Shown here one piece after another: positions 1 to 12,314 of a DNA stretch of 64,000 nucleotides. Made by a program: the position numbers and the translations under genes. The notes beneath the pieces are model-generated. The model did not search any database and had not been told where the DNA came from. It was given only the letters and a program-made list of their open reading frames with translations. How positions within the stretch are numbered: the stretch's first letter is position 1; each line of letters begins with the position of its first letter. The stretch is from Tigriopus japonicus (taxonomy: Eukaryota; Arthropoda; Copepoda; Harpacticoida; Harpacticidae): NCBI GenBank assembly GCA_010645155.1, contig JAAGOF010000234.1:878218-942217 (forward strand), in the 5' to 3' direction.

Positions 1-910
1 TTGATCTACCAATGAGTTACTGTTGGCAGATCTGTACAACCCTTGAATAGTGGGTTGGTCAGGAATAGTATTCAAAAATTTGTCCAATCCTGCCTTAAAT
101 GCTGTTAGAGGATAAGCTCCTACATATTCCCGACAAAGGCAAATAGGCAACAAATTGAACAATGAAGGAGCCCGATAAAGAAGAGAGGAGTACTTCATTG
201 TTCGAACTAGCCTTGATTTCTTAGGATTTGGAGGTGCTCTCAGGGCGCACGTAAAGCCTCTACGATCCCTACAACTGATCTCAAATCCTGGGTTAGGACA
301 GAGCCCATGAATGCTCTCGAAGACATACAGTATCAGATACCTTTCGTACCTTCGCTAAGCACTGTATAGCCTCTACTTTTGGAGTCTCTTCCAATGTGAG
401 AGTTCTCTCATTCCTGTGATGTTCCTAGTGAAATTGGACCTGCTCGACCTTTTGCAAACCTGCTGAACTCATTGGAGCCCAAATGGGTGAGGCATATTCA
501 AGATGCGGCTAAACAATCGACTAGTACAGAGTTAGCATCGTAATACTATCTCTGGACTTGAAAGTGCGATAGATCCAGCCACATGTTTGAAATGCCTTCC
601 CCACTTTCAACTGGATATGCTCATCAAAATTTCCATCATCTTGGACGACAACTCCCAAATCCCTCATGGACGATACCTGCTCAATATTACAACCTCCATT
701 GTCTTTGAGCGGAACATTTAATTTTGACGCCCCATACGTCATTGTGCGGAATTTCATCCCGTTCAATGCCATATTACTCTCGCCAACCCAAGAGTAGATT
801 TTCACCAAGTCCTCAACTAAACATTTTGAGTCCTTACCGTTCCTTCCACAAACTAATTTTGTGTCATCAGCATATGAAGAAATACTGGCTTTTGTTCTAA
901 ACTTCTGGAG
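1..910 (-). pseudogene. Broken non-LTR retrotransposon reverse transcriptase, C-terminal part
   Basis: The minus strand encodes the end of a CR1/Jockey-type reverse transcriptase in pieces. A SSYADDTKL catalytic motif lies near 850-890. A conserved tail follows: RYLILYVF and LCPNPGFE at about 270-350, then SLFNLLP and LDKFLNTIPD at about 60-160. The reading is broken by an in-frame TAG near 355 and at least one frame change between 350 and 520, so it is not functional. The 5' end is lost in a run of 19-nt tandem repeats. The element may continue past the left edge of the window. The family call comes from motif order; the exact clade is not determined. Confidence 0.85.
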
Positions 911-911
911 A

Positions 912-990
912 GGAGCAATAAAGAGAATAAAAAGCAATAAATAGAATAAAAGCAATAAAGAGAATAACAAGCAATAAAGAGAATAAAATT
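912..990. repeat. Tandem repeat of about 19 nt
   Basis: About four imperfect copies of a unit like AGCAATAAAGAGAATAA. It sits exactly where the reverse transcriptase fragment loses homology, so it may mark the truncation point. Confidence 0.8.
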
Positions 991-3900
991 GAGCTAAATT
1001 GTGCTGATTGAGCTAATTATTGCTAAATTGCTCATCTTGTACAAGATAGTAAGAATATAGTGTTTGATTCTTTAAGGTTCACTGACGAAACTCTCGAATT
1101 GGAAAGTTTTCTTGTCCATCCATTGTTTGACTTTATGAGCCATGCCAAGGTTCCTTGCTTCATGTTGTAAAAGGTTGCTTTCTTGAGCCAATTTCTGTAG
1201 GGCGTTTCCAGGAATATTGGGCACCATGACATCTCAAGTATTGGACCAAGTTCTAATCTCTTGATTTTCTAATGATTTGGACTTGCATTTCGTGCAGAAG
1301 TTACATTTTCTATTACATGCCATTGCCTTTTTATCCTATCTTGAACACACTACGGATGTATCTATCATCTGTAAAAGCTTTTTTAGTTGGACTTTTCTCT
1401 CAAGGACATTGCTGCAAGTTTGAATAAATTTTTGCACTTTGATCTGCAGGTTTTTGAGGCTGTTTTTTTGATTGGTTGTAGTGGCTTAGGTTATTTTTCT
1501 GGAGGTCCACAGAATCAAAGAAGTTGAAGGGGTCGCTTTTGATTCATGTTTCCAATGATGACGATTCAAGGGTTTTGGTTTAGTGAATGATTGTAGATGT
1601 CTTTGAAAAGACGTTCTAAACACATTTTGAGATTGGATCAATCACAAAACATTTATTTGAGAGACAGTTCCATTCTTCTTGCTTGGGTACTCCTATATTC
1701 CCTTCTTTACAAAATCAGTTGCACGGACAAGGATTGGGGATGTAACACTAATGTTTGTGCACAGGGTAAACTCTGGTTTTCTTCACTAAAATGCTTTTGC
1801 ACTTGCGAGGCTAACTTCATGTTCCGATAGTCTTCTTCTCCTTTCTTTAGCATCTTGTCGCAAGTCTTCAATCCTGGAGTCTAAAAATCAGTGTCACAAA
1901 TGTCTCCACAAGACATTAAAAAAGCTAATTTTAGATCTTTCTTGATGCACATCCTGAATTATTGGCTTTTATTGAATTGTGGCTGGCTGATTGTTAGATG
2001 TAAGACGGGAAGAAAACAAGTTGATACCCGTTTTAAGGTTTGCCAAATTTAGGGAATCTGTCCATTCGAAGGAATTACAGAACAAGCAGAGAGTAGAACT
2101 TAAGAAAAGAGGTAACTGCAAAACAGAATAAACTATAACCTGACCATAGACCAGCCGTACTTTTGGACGGCTGGTGGCCACGCAACTTTTTCTGTAAGCG
2201 TCATGATGCTCGGGAAGCTACATTACTTAATTCAGACTTATGTTAGATATTAACAACTTAGTTACCTTTCTCTAGCTTATTTTTTCAGTCTCCGCATCTC
2301 CCATGTAAAGGTTCAAATGATCAAAACATCACAGTTTTGATATTTTTGTAATACTCATGCATAGATAGACAACTCAAAACATCAAATTTTAACATAGTTT
2401 TAACTTGAGACTATCCAATTTGAATATTTGTAAATATCCATATAAGTGATTCCGATAGGCGATTTCTTCATGAAATATTTGGTTTACCTTAATGGCTTAT
2501 GGTTACTGTAAGCAATTGTTGATTATATAGCTTTTTTGCACATGACTGAAGTTGCACATGACTTCGTCAATGGACCAAATACATTTGTGTTGAAATTTTG
2601 GGCCTACCATTACCATTACTCCAAAAGCTCATTGCATCGAAGAAGGAAGATACAAGTTCATGAAATCGATCTCCCCGATTCGTTTTTTAATTCCCTCTGA
2701 AGCCAGGGTGGCAAAATCAAGCACTCTTATTTTGTCTTAAATATGTACCGATAGTTAAACCTTAAATGCGATTTAATTATATTATGCTCTGTCACTATTT
2801 GAACACTATAGTTTAGAATGGCAGGTTTCTAAAATGTTAAAATATCTTAAATGCATTTTTTTCAAAATTTGAATACTAAGACCTAAGTTCTGTTTTTCAA
2901 ATCCAATTACAACACAGTCTTACAACATTCATTTGAAGTAAAAAATACGTGTTATTTTCAAGTCAAGTTTGTTTACTCAAATATAAAATGAAATTAAACA
3001 CTGACTTTCTTAACTTTTACAATTGCAATATGTTTGATGTTTGAATTACGACTTAACATTACGTTTCATCAAAGTTAAAGCCTTAATATAACCATCTTTA
3101 ATTAAAGTCTGATTTGAAGATGCTTGCTTGCTATGAACTGAATTAGTTTAAAATGAATTCGTATAAAACTTTAAAAAAGAAAAAATTAAAATATAATCCC
3201 AAAAAAGTCACTATCGTTTTCTTTTAAATATTTAATGAGTATTGATAATACTTTACGTTCGAAAAAATGTCAAAAAAGAAGTTTTAGCGTTGGAATGAGG
3301 CCAAAGAAGTTCTTTTTCAACTAAAAATGGGCAAACAATTTTTTGACCAGATGAAAGTAAACGAAATAAGGTTATTTTCCTCAAAAAATGGCCAAACAAG
3401 TTTTCTCTTTTCAATTTGTCAATTAATATGGCAAAATATATTTCATCTGTTGTTTTTAACTGGCATTTTTTTTGTTTTCGATTTATAAGTCAAAATGTTT
3501 TGATCCTCGCGCTTTCACCTGAAAAATTGACGACCCTTCCTTGGGTCTTCCCTTTCAAAAATAAAGCTTTTTGTGTCTGAAAAAAGAGATAAATTTTTTT
3601 CTGCTTGAAATTTCTACAATATGCAAAAATAAGTTCATAATAAGTTGTAATACCCCCAAAAAAAGTTTTTTTTCTGGCAAAAATGGGCAAAAAAGTGCTT
3701 TTAACGTTTTAAGTTAAAACTTTTTAATCCTCGCTCTAATGATACCCATTTGAACCATGAGAAGATGTTTAGATGATCGATTACTTACTTTTTAGTTTTG
3801 TCACAAAAATATTAATTTTGATATTGTTTTTATCAATTTCACTCTGAGCAAAGCACAACATAGTAACATCCAACATTCCGTTTTTAACGATAATCATTTG

Positions 3901-4370
3901 AGATTCTTGACGTAGGCAACTCGACCATTTATTTACTAATTTATAGGGTGTATTTAACTTTTGAAGAAACGGTTGTTGCCATGTAAGACTTGAACGTAAC
4001 AGAGTTACACGAGAAAGTATAGATTGGCAAAATATAATGTATTAGAGACTTATTTCATTTGAGTTTGCCACCGTCAATCTAAAAACCTGAATCTAAATTG
4101 TGACTTTATGTTAGTTTTCTCCAAGTTCACGTCGCCACAATCAAAGATCGCGGCCATGAAGCCATGATTGACTAAAATAGTCGAAGCTTTTGGCCACTTG
4201 GCAGTCCTGGTTACTGGCGGGTAGGGTCGGAGAAATTGACATCCTCGTGCTTACTGATCTTATGCCCGGTCCGGCCTTGCCCAAGTCCGACCCTCCCCCT
4301 TCCCAATCATCCATCCTTTCCCGTGGCGAGGTTGGGCTTAGTATACCCAAAAGCGCACAGCAAACACTTA
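991..4370. other. AT-rich region without a recognisable gene
   Basis: Only short ORFs (under 80 codons) with low-complexity or stop-ridden surroundings. No splice-linked coding blocks, RNA gene or clear terminal repeats were found. Between 3240 and 3720 there are runs with T-rich and A-rich blocks resembling decayed repeat sequence. Confidence 0.6.
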
Positions 4371-4377
4371 CCACGGC

Positions 4378-5759
4378 CAGGAACCTCTCACCACAGGACG
4401 CGAACTTCAGCTGACGCTTAGCCCAAGAAGGCCCTTAAAACGGTGCGGCTCTGCAGTGAATTTGAACGAAATTGCCAAAAGACGATAGAAAAAGGTGTTT
4501 GATATCAAATATCACTCAAGAACAAAGTTACAGCATGAGATAGCACTCCTTTTTCTGCAATTAGTTTCTATACTGATGATTTCTGTTCTCAGGAATTAGG
4601 CAAAACTAAGCTGCTTCATATCAATGTCTCGCACAAAACTGGGAATGGATCTCAATTAAACGCATGTATAATAATACCAACTTCAGACAACGGGTTCAAT
4701 TGTACATGGATGAAGTTTGGGATGAACTCAATGGAACTCAATCCATTCTTCCCGAAAAAAGTATCTAGATAAAGATACTTTAAGATACTTTCCCAGAAAA
4801 AGTATCTAGATAAAGATAAACTATCTTTTATCTTTATCTTTTATCTAGATAAGATAATTGAACAGTGAACAGACTCTAATGAATGCATCCTCAGATTCCT
4901 CACTCAATGTGCATATTGTGTCCACTCTCAAGTCTCAACATACATAGTGCATCCACCTTCAATGTGCATAATGCACAAATAATTTGACATTATGCATTAT
5001 GAAGAAAATTAGCTAGAAGTATTTTATCTAGATACTTTTTGGGATAATATAACTAGTATATATATAAATACTAAACAATGCATAATGGATGCTTTAACAC
5101 AAAAGATTGAGAGAACACATTATTTAGATAAAGATAGTTCAAGATAGCTTCCCAAAAAAAATATCTAGATAAAGATACTTTAAGATACTTTCCCGAAAAA
5201 GTATCTAAATAAAGATAAAAGATAAACTATCTTTTATCGTTATCTTTTATCTAGATAAGATAATTGAACAGGTCTGTGAAATGCTAGAAATCCATTACAT
5301 GCCAAATATCAACGTTCTGACTGGCCAAACCGAGAGGAAGCGCAATATTGAACAAAGTATTCATCAACTTATAGTTGAGTTGTTGATGATTCCCTCTGAA
5401 TGATTATTCATGCAGGATAAATTAAAGAACAGATCACCTTCACATAATATATTCTTCACTTTGATGGTGTTGTTAGGTACTTATAATCTGTAACCATTGG
5501 TATTTCAGGATAAGTTGAATAGGGTTGATAATGAGTGGTAAACGTGATTTACCCAAGAGTGGGTTGCATTTAATTATCTCTAAGAGGCATATACACATAC
5601 CAGAATGATGTCTAGACAATTCATCCACTGATTTAGTATAAAATATTGAATATTGAGTCCATAACACTTTCCTATTGCTCACTCCTTAGGGCCTCATTGG
5701 GCTCTCAAAAACAACAACAAACAGCTGTCTTCGCATCCCCTTCTGTAAGTATATCCATG
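4378..5759 (+). mobile_element. Copy A of a three-copy dispersed element, with a nested insertion
   Basis: This copy shares both ends with copy B (24785-25740). The left end starts CAGGAACCTCTCACCACAGG and the right end finishes TGTAAGTATATCCATG. It is flanked by CCACGGC on both sides (4371-4377 and 5760-5766), a 7-bp target duplication. There are no terminal inverted repeats. Copy A is about 430 bp longer than B because of an insertion near 4750-5273. The short translated blocks shared by the copies suggest a decayed coding element, perhaps the 3' part of a non-LTR element, but this is uncertain. Confidence 0.7.
4752..5273. repeat. Nested insertion bounded by ~110-bp direct repeats
   Basis: Two copies of an ATCT/AGAT-rich block, about 4757-4865 and 5156-5272, share a tail of the form CTAGATAAGATAATTGAACAG. 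They flank about 290 bp of unrelated sequence. The whole stretch is absent at the matching place in copy B. The direct-repeat layout resembles a miniature terminal-repeat element, but TG...CA ends and a primer-binding site were not seen. Confidence 0.55.
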
Positions 5760-5861
5760 CCACGGCTAGCTGCCACGAACAAAGGCCACCAACAGATGAA
5801 CTGCATATGAAGGGCTGACGGCTCGCTTGATGCTTGAGCGCGCTCGCTCTCAAGCACTCAA

Positions 5862-5884
5862 TAGACAGACAGACAGACAGACAG
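5862..5884. repeat. (ACAG)n microsatellite
   Basis: Five to six ACAG units. A second run of the same motif occurs at about 7727-7745. Confidence 0.9.
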
Positions 5885-6049
5885 CAGTGCTTCCATATCT
5901 TGCGCTTTTTGGGGTCCGGTTTGTGCGTTTTTTGAGCTCTTCCGCCTTGCGCTTTTCAGGTCCGAGAAAAGTAAATAAGTCTTGCAATTTCAGACGCAAA
6001 AGTTACGAAAAGGTCAAATAATTAAAAAAAAAAATCAGAGGTAAGTAAC

Positions 6050-6586
6050 TAGGGCCCGGAAAAATATTTGCAAAAAAGTGACGAAATATCCAATATATAT
6101 TTTCTTCAAAAGCCCAAAATATTTGGAAAAAAGCCGGATATTTAAGAAACATTTTTTTTTGACAAGGCCATTATTTGGTATTTTTGTCTGTGTGCAACGA
6201 TTTTCCAAATTTGTTTTTTGGTGAAATTGATGCATTTGGCCGTTTTTGGGGGCAAACTTTACATGTAATTGATTTAAACAATACAATTTTCAATTTACCT
6301 CAATAGATGGGACAGTTTTTCGTATAAAACAGTAGTTTTGATTGTGAATGTCTAATTGTAGTACAAATGCCATTTTGTAGAGATTTTTGTATTTTGGGTT
6401 CATTTTGGGAAGGCTCTATTAAGCATTGGTCATTCATTTGTTTTCCTCAATTTTGCCCGAAATATTTTTTTGACTGGAATTTTCGAGAAAATATTTAGTT
6501 TTCCTTGAAACAGCCAAAAATATTTAAAAAATCGCGGAAAAATATTTTTAAAATATTTTCTGTTTAAAAAATATTTCCGTGCCCTT
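6050..6586. mobile_element. hAT-like MITE
   Basis: The left end reads TAGGGCCCGGAAAAATATTT and the right end, reverse-complemented, reads AAGGGCACGGAAATATTT, giving imperfect inverted repeats of about 18 bp. The flanks are TAAGTAAC (6042-6049) and TAAATAAC (6587-6594), an 8-bp target duplication with one difference. The interior is AT-rich and non-coding. The 8-bp duplication and the TAGGG terminus are typical of hAT elements. Confidence 0.7.
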
Positions 6587-6594
6587 TAAATAAC

Positions 6595-7700
6595 CATCGA
6601 TTTTTAATGTCATGTAATGTCATTAATGTCATGATCAAATTTGCATTTGTTGAGTTTGAAATGTGCCTGCCAAAAATTGCCATGGCATCAAAGTTTGATA
6701 AAATTAATGCACTTTTGCAAGGTCTTTGGAAAGTTCCAAATTTGTCTGAATTAAAGATTTTGATTGTGAAAAGAAGCTTTACGTTTGAGATTTAGAAAAA
6801 TAGCAAAAAACCGTTATTGTATGATAAATTTAGAATTACCAAGAAAAAAGTTTTAGGTACTATTTTCAAAATGGCCACTTTTTACATGTTTATGGTTGAT
6901 TTTTTTATCAAATTGAGATCAACATTGGTACTCACGCTTTGTAGCGGAGCTCTGAATTAACTTGTAATCTTGTTTGTGTGTTTTGAATGAATACTTTGTA
7001 TTTTTTGTACAATCAACTCTCTCATAAGTGAGTACCCCTTTAAGTGAATGACCATATCCATTATATGAATGTTTTGTGCGACCAATTTTCAACGACTGTA
7101 TTGGTTTGTCTCTCTCTTTAATTAAGTGATGGACCGCAAGCACTTTCAGCCGAAATTTCGGTTTTGGTTATGCCCACAGAAACCAACAGCAGCCATGCAT
7201 TATAAAGAATGGAGCTTGACCTCGATCTTGAAGATGTTTTGGTCGAAAACCTCGAAAACTTAAGCTTTATTTTTTTGAAAAAAAATATGTTTTCCCAACT
7301 TTGAGCACGTAAGGAATTGAAATTCTTAAGATTTAATATGTATTTTTATAGTTTTGTAGCCAGCTATTTTTCGGTATCGGTATTGGTTAAGCCTTCTTTT
7401 GGCCGGCACTTTTGGTTTCGGTCCACTATTGCTGTTATGTGAACTTATCCATTAAGCGAATAAAACAATGTTTCAAATGCTTTATTCAAATGTACTCTGT
7501 TCACTCAAGCACATCACAAGAACCACCAAATAATAAAATGTTAGAGACAATTATTGCATCTAAAATTTTAAGCCCTTTTCAACAATTGCATTCATTCTCA
7601 ATGGTATGAAAAGTATGAATTTGGAGTCTGGCCCTTTCTCGTGTGTCATCAAAAATCTTGCGCTTTTTCTTGCACTCTCGATCAATTTTCTTGCGCGTTT
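6595..7700. other. AT-rich intergenic stretch
   Basis: No coding block is convincing. Short motifs near 7010-7090 and 7430-7470 (runs like AAGTGAAT and ACTTATCCATTAAG) faintly resemble the ends of pogo/Tigger-type elements in opposite orientation, but no target duplication was found. Confidence 0.4.
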
Positions 7701-7719
7701 TGATCTTGAACATCTGGAG

Positions 7720-7990
7720 GCACTGACAGACAGACAGACAGACACTCGAAGAAACACACACTCACGCCCGTACACTCTTACTCACACTCTTACACGAACA
7801 TTTGCAGTACGTACACATACACACACACACAGACAGACAGACAGACCAACGAACAAACGGAGGAACACACACACACACACACTCAGTCAGCCAACTCGAT
7901 TCTCGACCCCCACCGAGCGGAGAGGCCTAAGTCCTCTGTGTGGCACACCCACCGCCGTTGTTGTTGTTGTTGTTGTCTTTTTGCGTGTGT
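7720..7990. repeat. Microsatellite cluster upstream of GRK2
   Basis: Mixed (ACAG)n, (CA)n at about 7815-7882 and (GTT)n at about 7965-7982. This lies in the 5' flank or 5' UTR of the kinase gene. Long ORFs across it are a product of the repeats. Confidence 0.85.
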
Positions 7991-8688
7991 CAAACACATC
8001 TGATAAACAGTCTGAATCTACCACCATGACGCATCGAAAGACGAGGCTCGGTCTCGAGCTTCGCCCAAAGGCCCATCCGCGCCTGTTCCAGTGCACGCCC
8101 TACACGCCACTCATCCACGAAATGACCCCTCATCCTTAGGGTGTCACGCCCATGCCCAGAAGCCGCCCACAAGCCTTGGATCGTGGTGGAGATGATGATG
8201 TTGTTGTTGCTTCTTTGTGCCAGCGGAGCTCGTCGTATCTCGTCCTTGACCTTTTCCTCCAGCTCTTGCTCTTTTCGCTCCTCCCATGTCCGAGACGCGC
8301 GTGTCTCAATGTTTGACCGTGTTTGAGTGTCGTAGCCTCTGGCATTCAACGTGGGCATTCATTGACCTCCGTCCGTCTCCGGATTGGGGCTCTGGCGGGG
8401 AAGCGCGCTAGCTACCTTAAACTATTGATTGACACCACCTCGGATTGCGGCTGGATTCGTTTTAAAAGTTTCGTGCATCCCTACTGAGTGACTAACTCTC
8501 TCGGTCTCCGTCCGGTTGAGGCGATTTCATCCGGTGAATGCAACCGCCGCCGCATCCGAAGTCCTCGTGAAAGCCACTGAACGAACACGCTTGTTCTTTC
8601 CGGCTGACATCGATCGATTGAGCGATCGGTGGTTTGAAAGTGTGCTAACTGGCTTTACTTTGCCTCGACTGAAATCACTCGTTTCATC

Positions 8689-11049
8689 ATGGCTGACTTA
8701 GAAGCGGTGTTGGCCGATGTGTCGTATTTGATGGCTATGGAGAAGAGTAAATGCACTCCAGCCGCCCGAGCTTCCAAAAAGATCATCCTTCCCGACCCTA
8801 GTGTGCGAAGTGTCATGGTCAAGTACTTGGAAAAGATGGGCGAGATCCAATTTGATAAGATATTTAATCAACGGTTAGGCTATCTACTATTTAAGGACTT
8901 TTGTCAGAATGTCGTGCAAGAACCCGTGCCGCAGTTCAAATTCTACGAAGAGATCAAAAAGTACGAGAAAATTGACAGCAACGAAGATCGAAAGCGAAAA
9001 GCTCGCGAGATTTACGATACATTCGTCATGCGGGAGTTACTCTCGAATTCCAACTTATATTGCAAGAGTTCGGCCGAGCAAGTGCAGAAGAATCTTGGAA
9101 AGGCGGAAATCCCGCAAAACCTTTTTGAACCCTACGTCGAGGAGATATTTGCTTACCTGCGTGGAAATATTTTTCAAAAGTTTGTGGAGAGTGAGAAGTT
9201 CACTCGTTTTTGTCAGTGGAAAAACCTTGAGCTCAACATCCAATTGAGTATGAACGATTTCTCGGTTCATCGCATAATTGGTCGCGGTGGCTTCGGGGAA
9301 GTGTACGGGTGCCGCAAGGCTGACACGGGCAAGATGTACGCCATGAAGTGTTTGGACAAGAAGCGAATCAAGATGAAGCAGGGAGAGACTTTGGCGCTCA
9401 ATGAGCGCATCATGTTGAGTTTGGTGAGCACCGGACAGGATTGTCCGTTCATTGTGTGCATGACCTACGCTTTCCATACGCCAGACAAGCTCTGCTTCAT
9501 TTTGGATCTCATGAATGGCGGCGATCTCCACTACCACTTGTCACAGCATGGCGTCTTTGACGAAAACCAAATGAAATTCTACGCGGCCGAAGTCATCTTG
9601 GGCCTTGAGCACATGCATCGGCGCTACATCGTTTATAGGTAAGGAAGGTGACACCTCAGGCCGTGATCTCATTCTGAGCCAGTCGGTCGTTGACATCACA
9701 TTAACGAATGCTTCCTGCCAATGTTTTCAGAGACCTCAAACCAGCCAACATTCTTCTAGACGAACATGGCCACGTTCGAATTTCTGATCTGGGCCTGGCT
9801 TGCGATTTTAGTAAGAAGAAACCTCATGCCTCGGTAGGGACCCATGGGTACATGGCCCCCGAGGTGTTGTCCAAAGGAACGGCATACGATTCCAGCGCTG
9901 ACTGGTTCAGTTTTGGATGCATGCTCTATAAGCTGCTAAAGGGCCACAGTCCATTTCGACAGCACAAAACGAAGGATAAACATGAAATAGACCGCATGAC
10001 CCTCACAATGAACGTGGAACTGCCAGACACTTTTTCTCATGAGCTGCGAACGCTTCTAGAGGGCCTCTTGCAAGTAAGTAAAGGAGGTCTCATTGCGACG
10101 GCAAGCGTGCTAGTCCTATATTCTCAAATGCATTATTGACGTGTTTCACAATGAGATTAAAGGCGAAAAGCCTGGTCACTGTTTCTCTCCGGGACTTTAA
10201 CCTCTTTTGTTGTTGCAGAGAGACGTAGACAAGCGATTGGGCTGTAAAGGGGGAGGCTCCGATGAATTGAAAGAGCATCCATTCTTTCGTGGGGTGGACT
10301 GGAATCAAGTCTACCTTCAAAAGTATCCTCCGCCCTTGATCCCTCCGCGCGGTGAGGTGAATGCAGCCGATGCATTTGATATCGGGTCATTCGACGAAGA
10401 GGATACGAAAGGTATGTGTTATTAAAATGCTCAACCGAGAAGCTACTCGATCGACAAAAGTTGACGTACGTGGAATTTTGTTTACTCTACAGGAATAAAA
10501 TTGACCGACCAGGACCAAGATCTGTACAAGAACTTTCCCTTAGTGATATCCGAACGGTGGCAATCTGAAGTAGCGGACACAGTGTTTGACACGATTAATC
10601 ATGATTTTGATAAAGTGGAGCAAAAGAAGAAGTCGAAGCAGAAGAAGTTTGGGACTGACGAGAAAGACTCCGATTGCATTCTGCATGGGTACATCAAAAA
10701 GCAGGGCGGACCTTTTGGATCTGCCTGGCAAACGCGTTATGCCAAACTATACCCTAATCGCCTTGAATTGCACTCGGAAAGTAACAAGCCCGAGCTGACA
10801 TTTATGGATCAAATTGAGGAGATCAACACGGACTTGATCCAAGTCAAAAGCGAGCAATGCATTGTACTGAAAACGCGAGATGGTGGTAAAATCGTACTCA
10901 CCAATCCAGACGAAATCGGCTTAAAAGAATGGTCGATCTCACTACGAACGGCTTTGAAGTGTTCCCATGAGCTTCTTTCGGGATTAAAAAAGGCCGGAAA
11001 GATTTATGGGACCGTCTCCGACGCCACGAGTTCAACAAGTGCCAACTAG
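8689..11049 (+). CDS. GRK2: G protein-coupled receptor kinase, GRK2/3 type (Gprk1)
   Basis: Four coding exons: 8689-9638, 9731-10073, 10219-10411 and 10493-11049, giving 680 residues against about 689 in vertebrate GRK2. The start [20 protein letters not shown] matches the family exactly. An RGS-homology region covers about residues 30-185. The kinase domain has the glycine loop [10 protein letters not shown] at about 198, the HRD-loop equivalent YRDLKPAN at about 317 and DLG in place of DFG, as in GRKs. The AGC-kinase tail follows ([20 protein letters not shown]). A PH domain starts near DCILHGY (about 555) and binds Gbeta-gamma and phosphoinositides. The protein phosphorylates active GPCRs at the plasma membrane and so ends signalling. 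All three introns have GT-AG ends that keep frame through conserved motifs. A likely polyadenylation signal lies at 12027-12032. Confidence 0.97.
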
Positions 11050-11169
11050 TTTTGTTCCACGTTATAGAGGAGGTTTTGTTTTCTCACGAGTTACGTCCCA
11101 CGACACCATCACAATTACGATTATTATCATTAATCTCTTACTACACTACTACTACTACTACTACACTAT

Positions 11170-11225
<56 letters not shown>

Positions 11226-12157
11226 TTACTATTACTATTACTACCCCACCTCCCATTACCATCATCCCGGTTTAACACTTTTATTCACATCATCCCTGGT
11301 ACGATTCCATTCGCCATCTCCACCTTCAATCATGAAAACAACATCATTTTATCATCATCATCATCGTCAACAACAACAACAACAACAACAATTACAGCCA
11401 TCATCGGGGTTCTTCGGTTTTTTTCCTCCTCCTCTTCCCTTTTTCTCTGACATTTCCCTCCGGCTCCGTATTGCTAATATGTAACTAAAAGAAACCATTG
11501 CCATTGAGAAAAGATGGACTTTTGACTATTTAACAACTACTATTATTATTGTTATTATTATTATTATTATTATTACCATCATTATCATGATTATTGCTAT
11601 AACAACACCATCACTAATGTCAAAATGATTTAGTACTAGTTCAAACAGTTCTTACTCCTTCAATTGTGATTCTAAGAATTTTGTTCGCTCCACTTTACTG
11701 GTTTGATTTTGCCGCACCCGATTACTACTGAAACCTTTAATTCCTGCCCCCCCCCCTCGTATTAACGATCATCGCTTTTCTTGCTCTCTCAGTAAATATT
11801 TCCCTCACCCCTCAAAATTGAGCCATGGACAATTCACGAAAAAACAAGGTTTTTCGAGAGTGGATTTTGAGTTCATTATTGCTACTTTTTTAACGTTTGA
11901 TTCAAAGACGCACTTCGTTTCTGTTGTTATGGTTGATATTGGTTTCACGATTTTGTTGTCTCATTAAGTGTTCTCGAAATGAGTGAATATGCAATGGCTG
12001 AATACTTCGTCTATGTTGTCTAGTCAAATAAATGTCATTTTGTGATAAAAAAGATCGTGGTCCACTTTAGACTTCCCACTGAGCATCCGATCATTATCGT
12101 ATTATCCGTTCTCTTTTGACAAATTGAGATTTGAATTCGAAGATGGAAGATGTTTTT
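11050..12157 (+). other. GRK2 3' UTR and microsatellites
   Basis: Contains a long (CTA)n run at about 11146-11235, (CAA)n at about 11370-11393, and (ATT)n at about 11536-11575. AATAAA at 12027-12032 is the best polyadenylation signal on this strand. The convergent selenoprotein F gene has its own signal on the other strand at 12158-12163. Confidence 0.7.
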
Positions 12158-12163
12158 TTTATT
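12158..12163 (-). terminator. Predicted polyadenylation signal of SELENOF
   Basis: AATAAA on the minus strand, about 20 nt beyond the SECIS element. It fits a short selenoprotein 3' UTR. Confidence 0.6.
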
Positions 12164-12184
12164 GACCCAACATTAAACCGTCTG

Positions 12185-12252
12185 ACCCCATTTGTCATCA
12201 AACGGACAATGCACCCGATTAGGTGTTTCATTATTCGTCATCATAAAGGGGT
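12185..12252 (-). promoter_or_regulatory. SECIS element (form 2) in the SELENOF 3' UTR
   Basis: Read on the minus strand from 12252 to 12185. Helix I pairs ACCCCTTT with AAATGGGGT. The non-Watson-Crick core is ATGA (12241-12244) opposite TGAT (12197-12200). Helix II pairs ACGAATAATG with CATTGTCCGT, with one A-C mismatch. The unpaired AAA comes 12 nt after the ATGA core, and a small extra stem CACC/GGTG closes the top, which makes it form 2. It lies about 60 nt after the stop codon. This is what the UGA at 13965-13967 needs to be read as selenocysteine, by recruiting SBP2 and the Sec elongation factor. Confidence 0.85.
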
Positions 12253-12314
12253 TCCTTGGGCCCATGCAGTTATCCGTTGTGGCCATTCATTGAAAGTGTT
12301 CTCGTCAAATGCAA

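Noticed and set aside
7007..7520. Possible pogo/Tigger-type element with AAGTGAAT-like ends
   Set aside because: The end similarity is loose, and no TA duplication or consistent inverted repeat could be set.
7606..8139. 177-codon ORF with Thr/His-rich repeats upstream of GRK2
   Set aside because: It is read through (ACAG)n, (CA)n and (GTT)n microsatellites and has no domain; best seen as 5' flank.
8141..8326. Short ORF with a Leu-rich, signal-peptide-like start
   Set aside because: The hydrophobic run comes from GATGATG/TTGTTG simple repeats and the first codon is GTG.
11006..11450. ORFs rich in Thr, Ile and Leu over the GRK2 3' UTR
   Set aside because: Products of (CTA)n and (CAA)n repeats.
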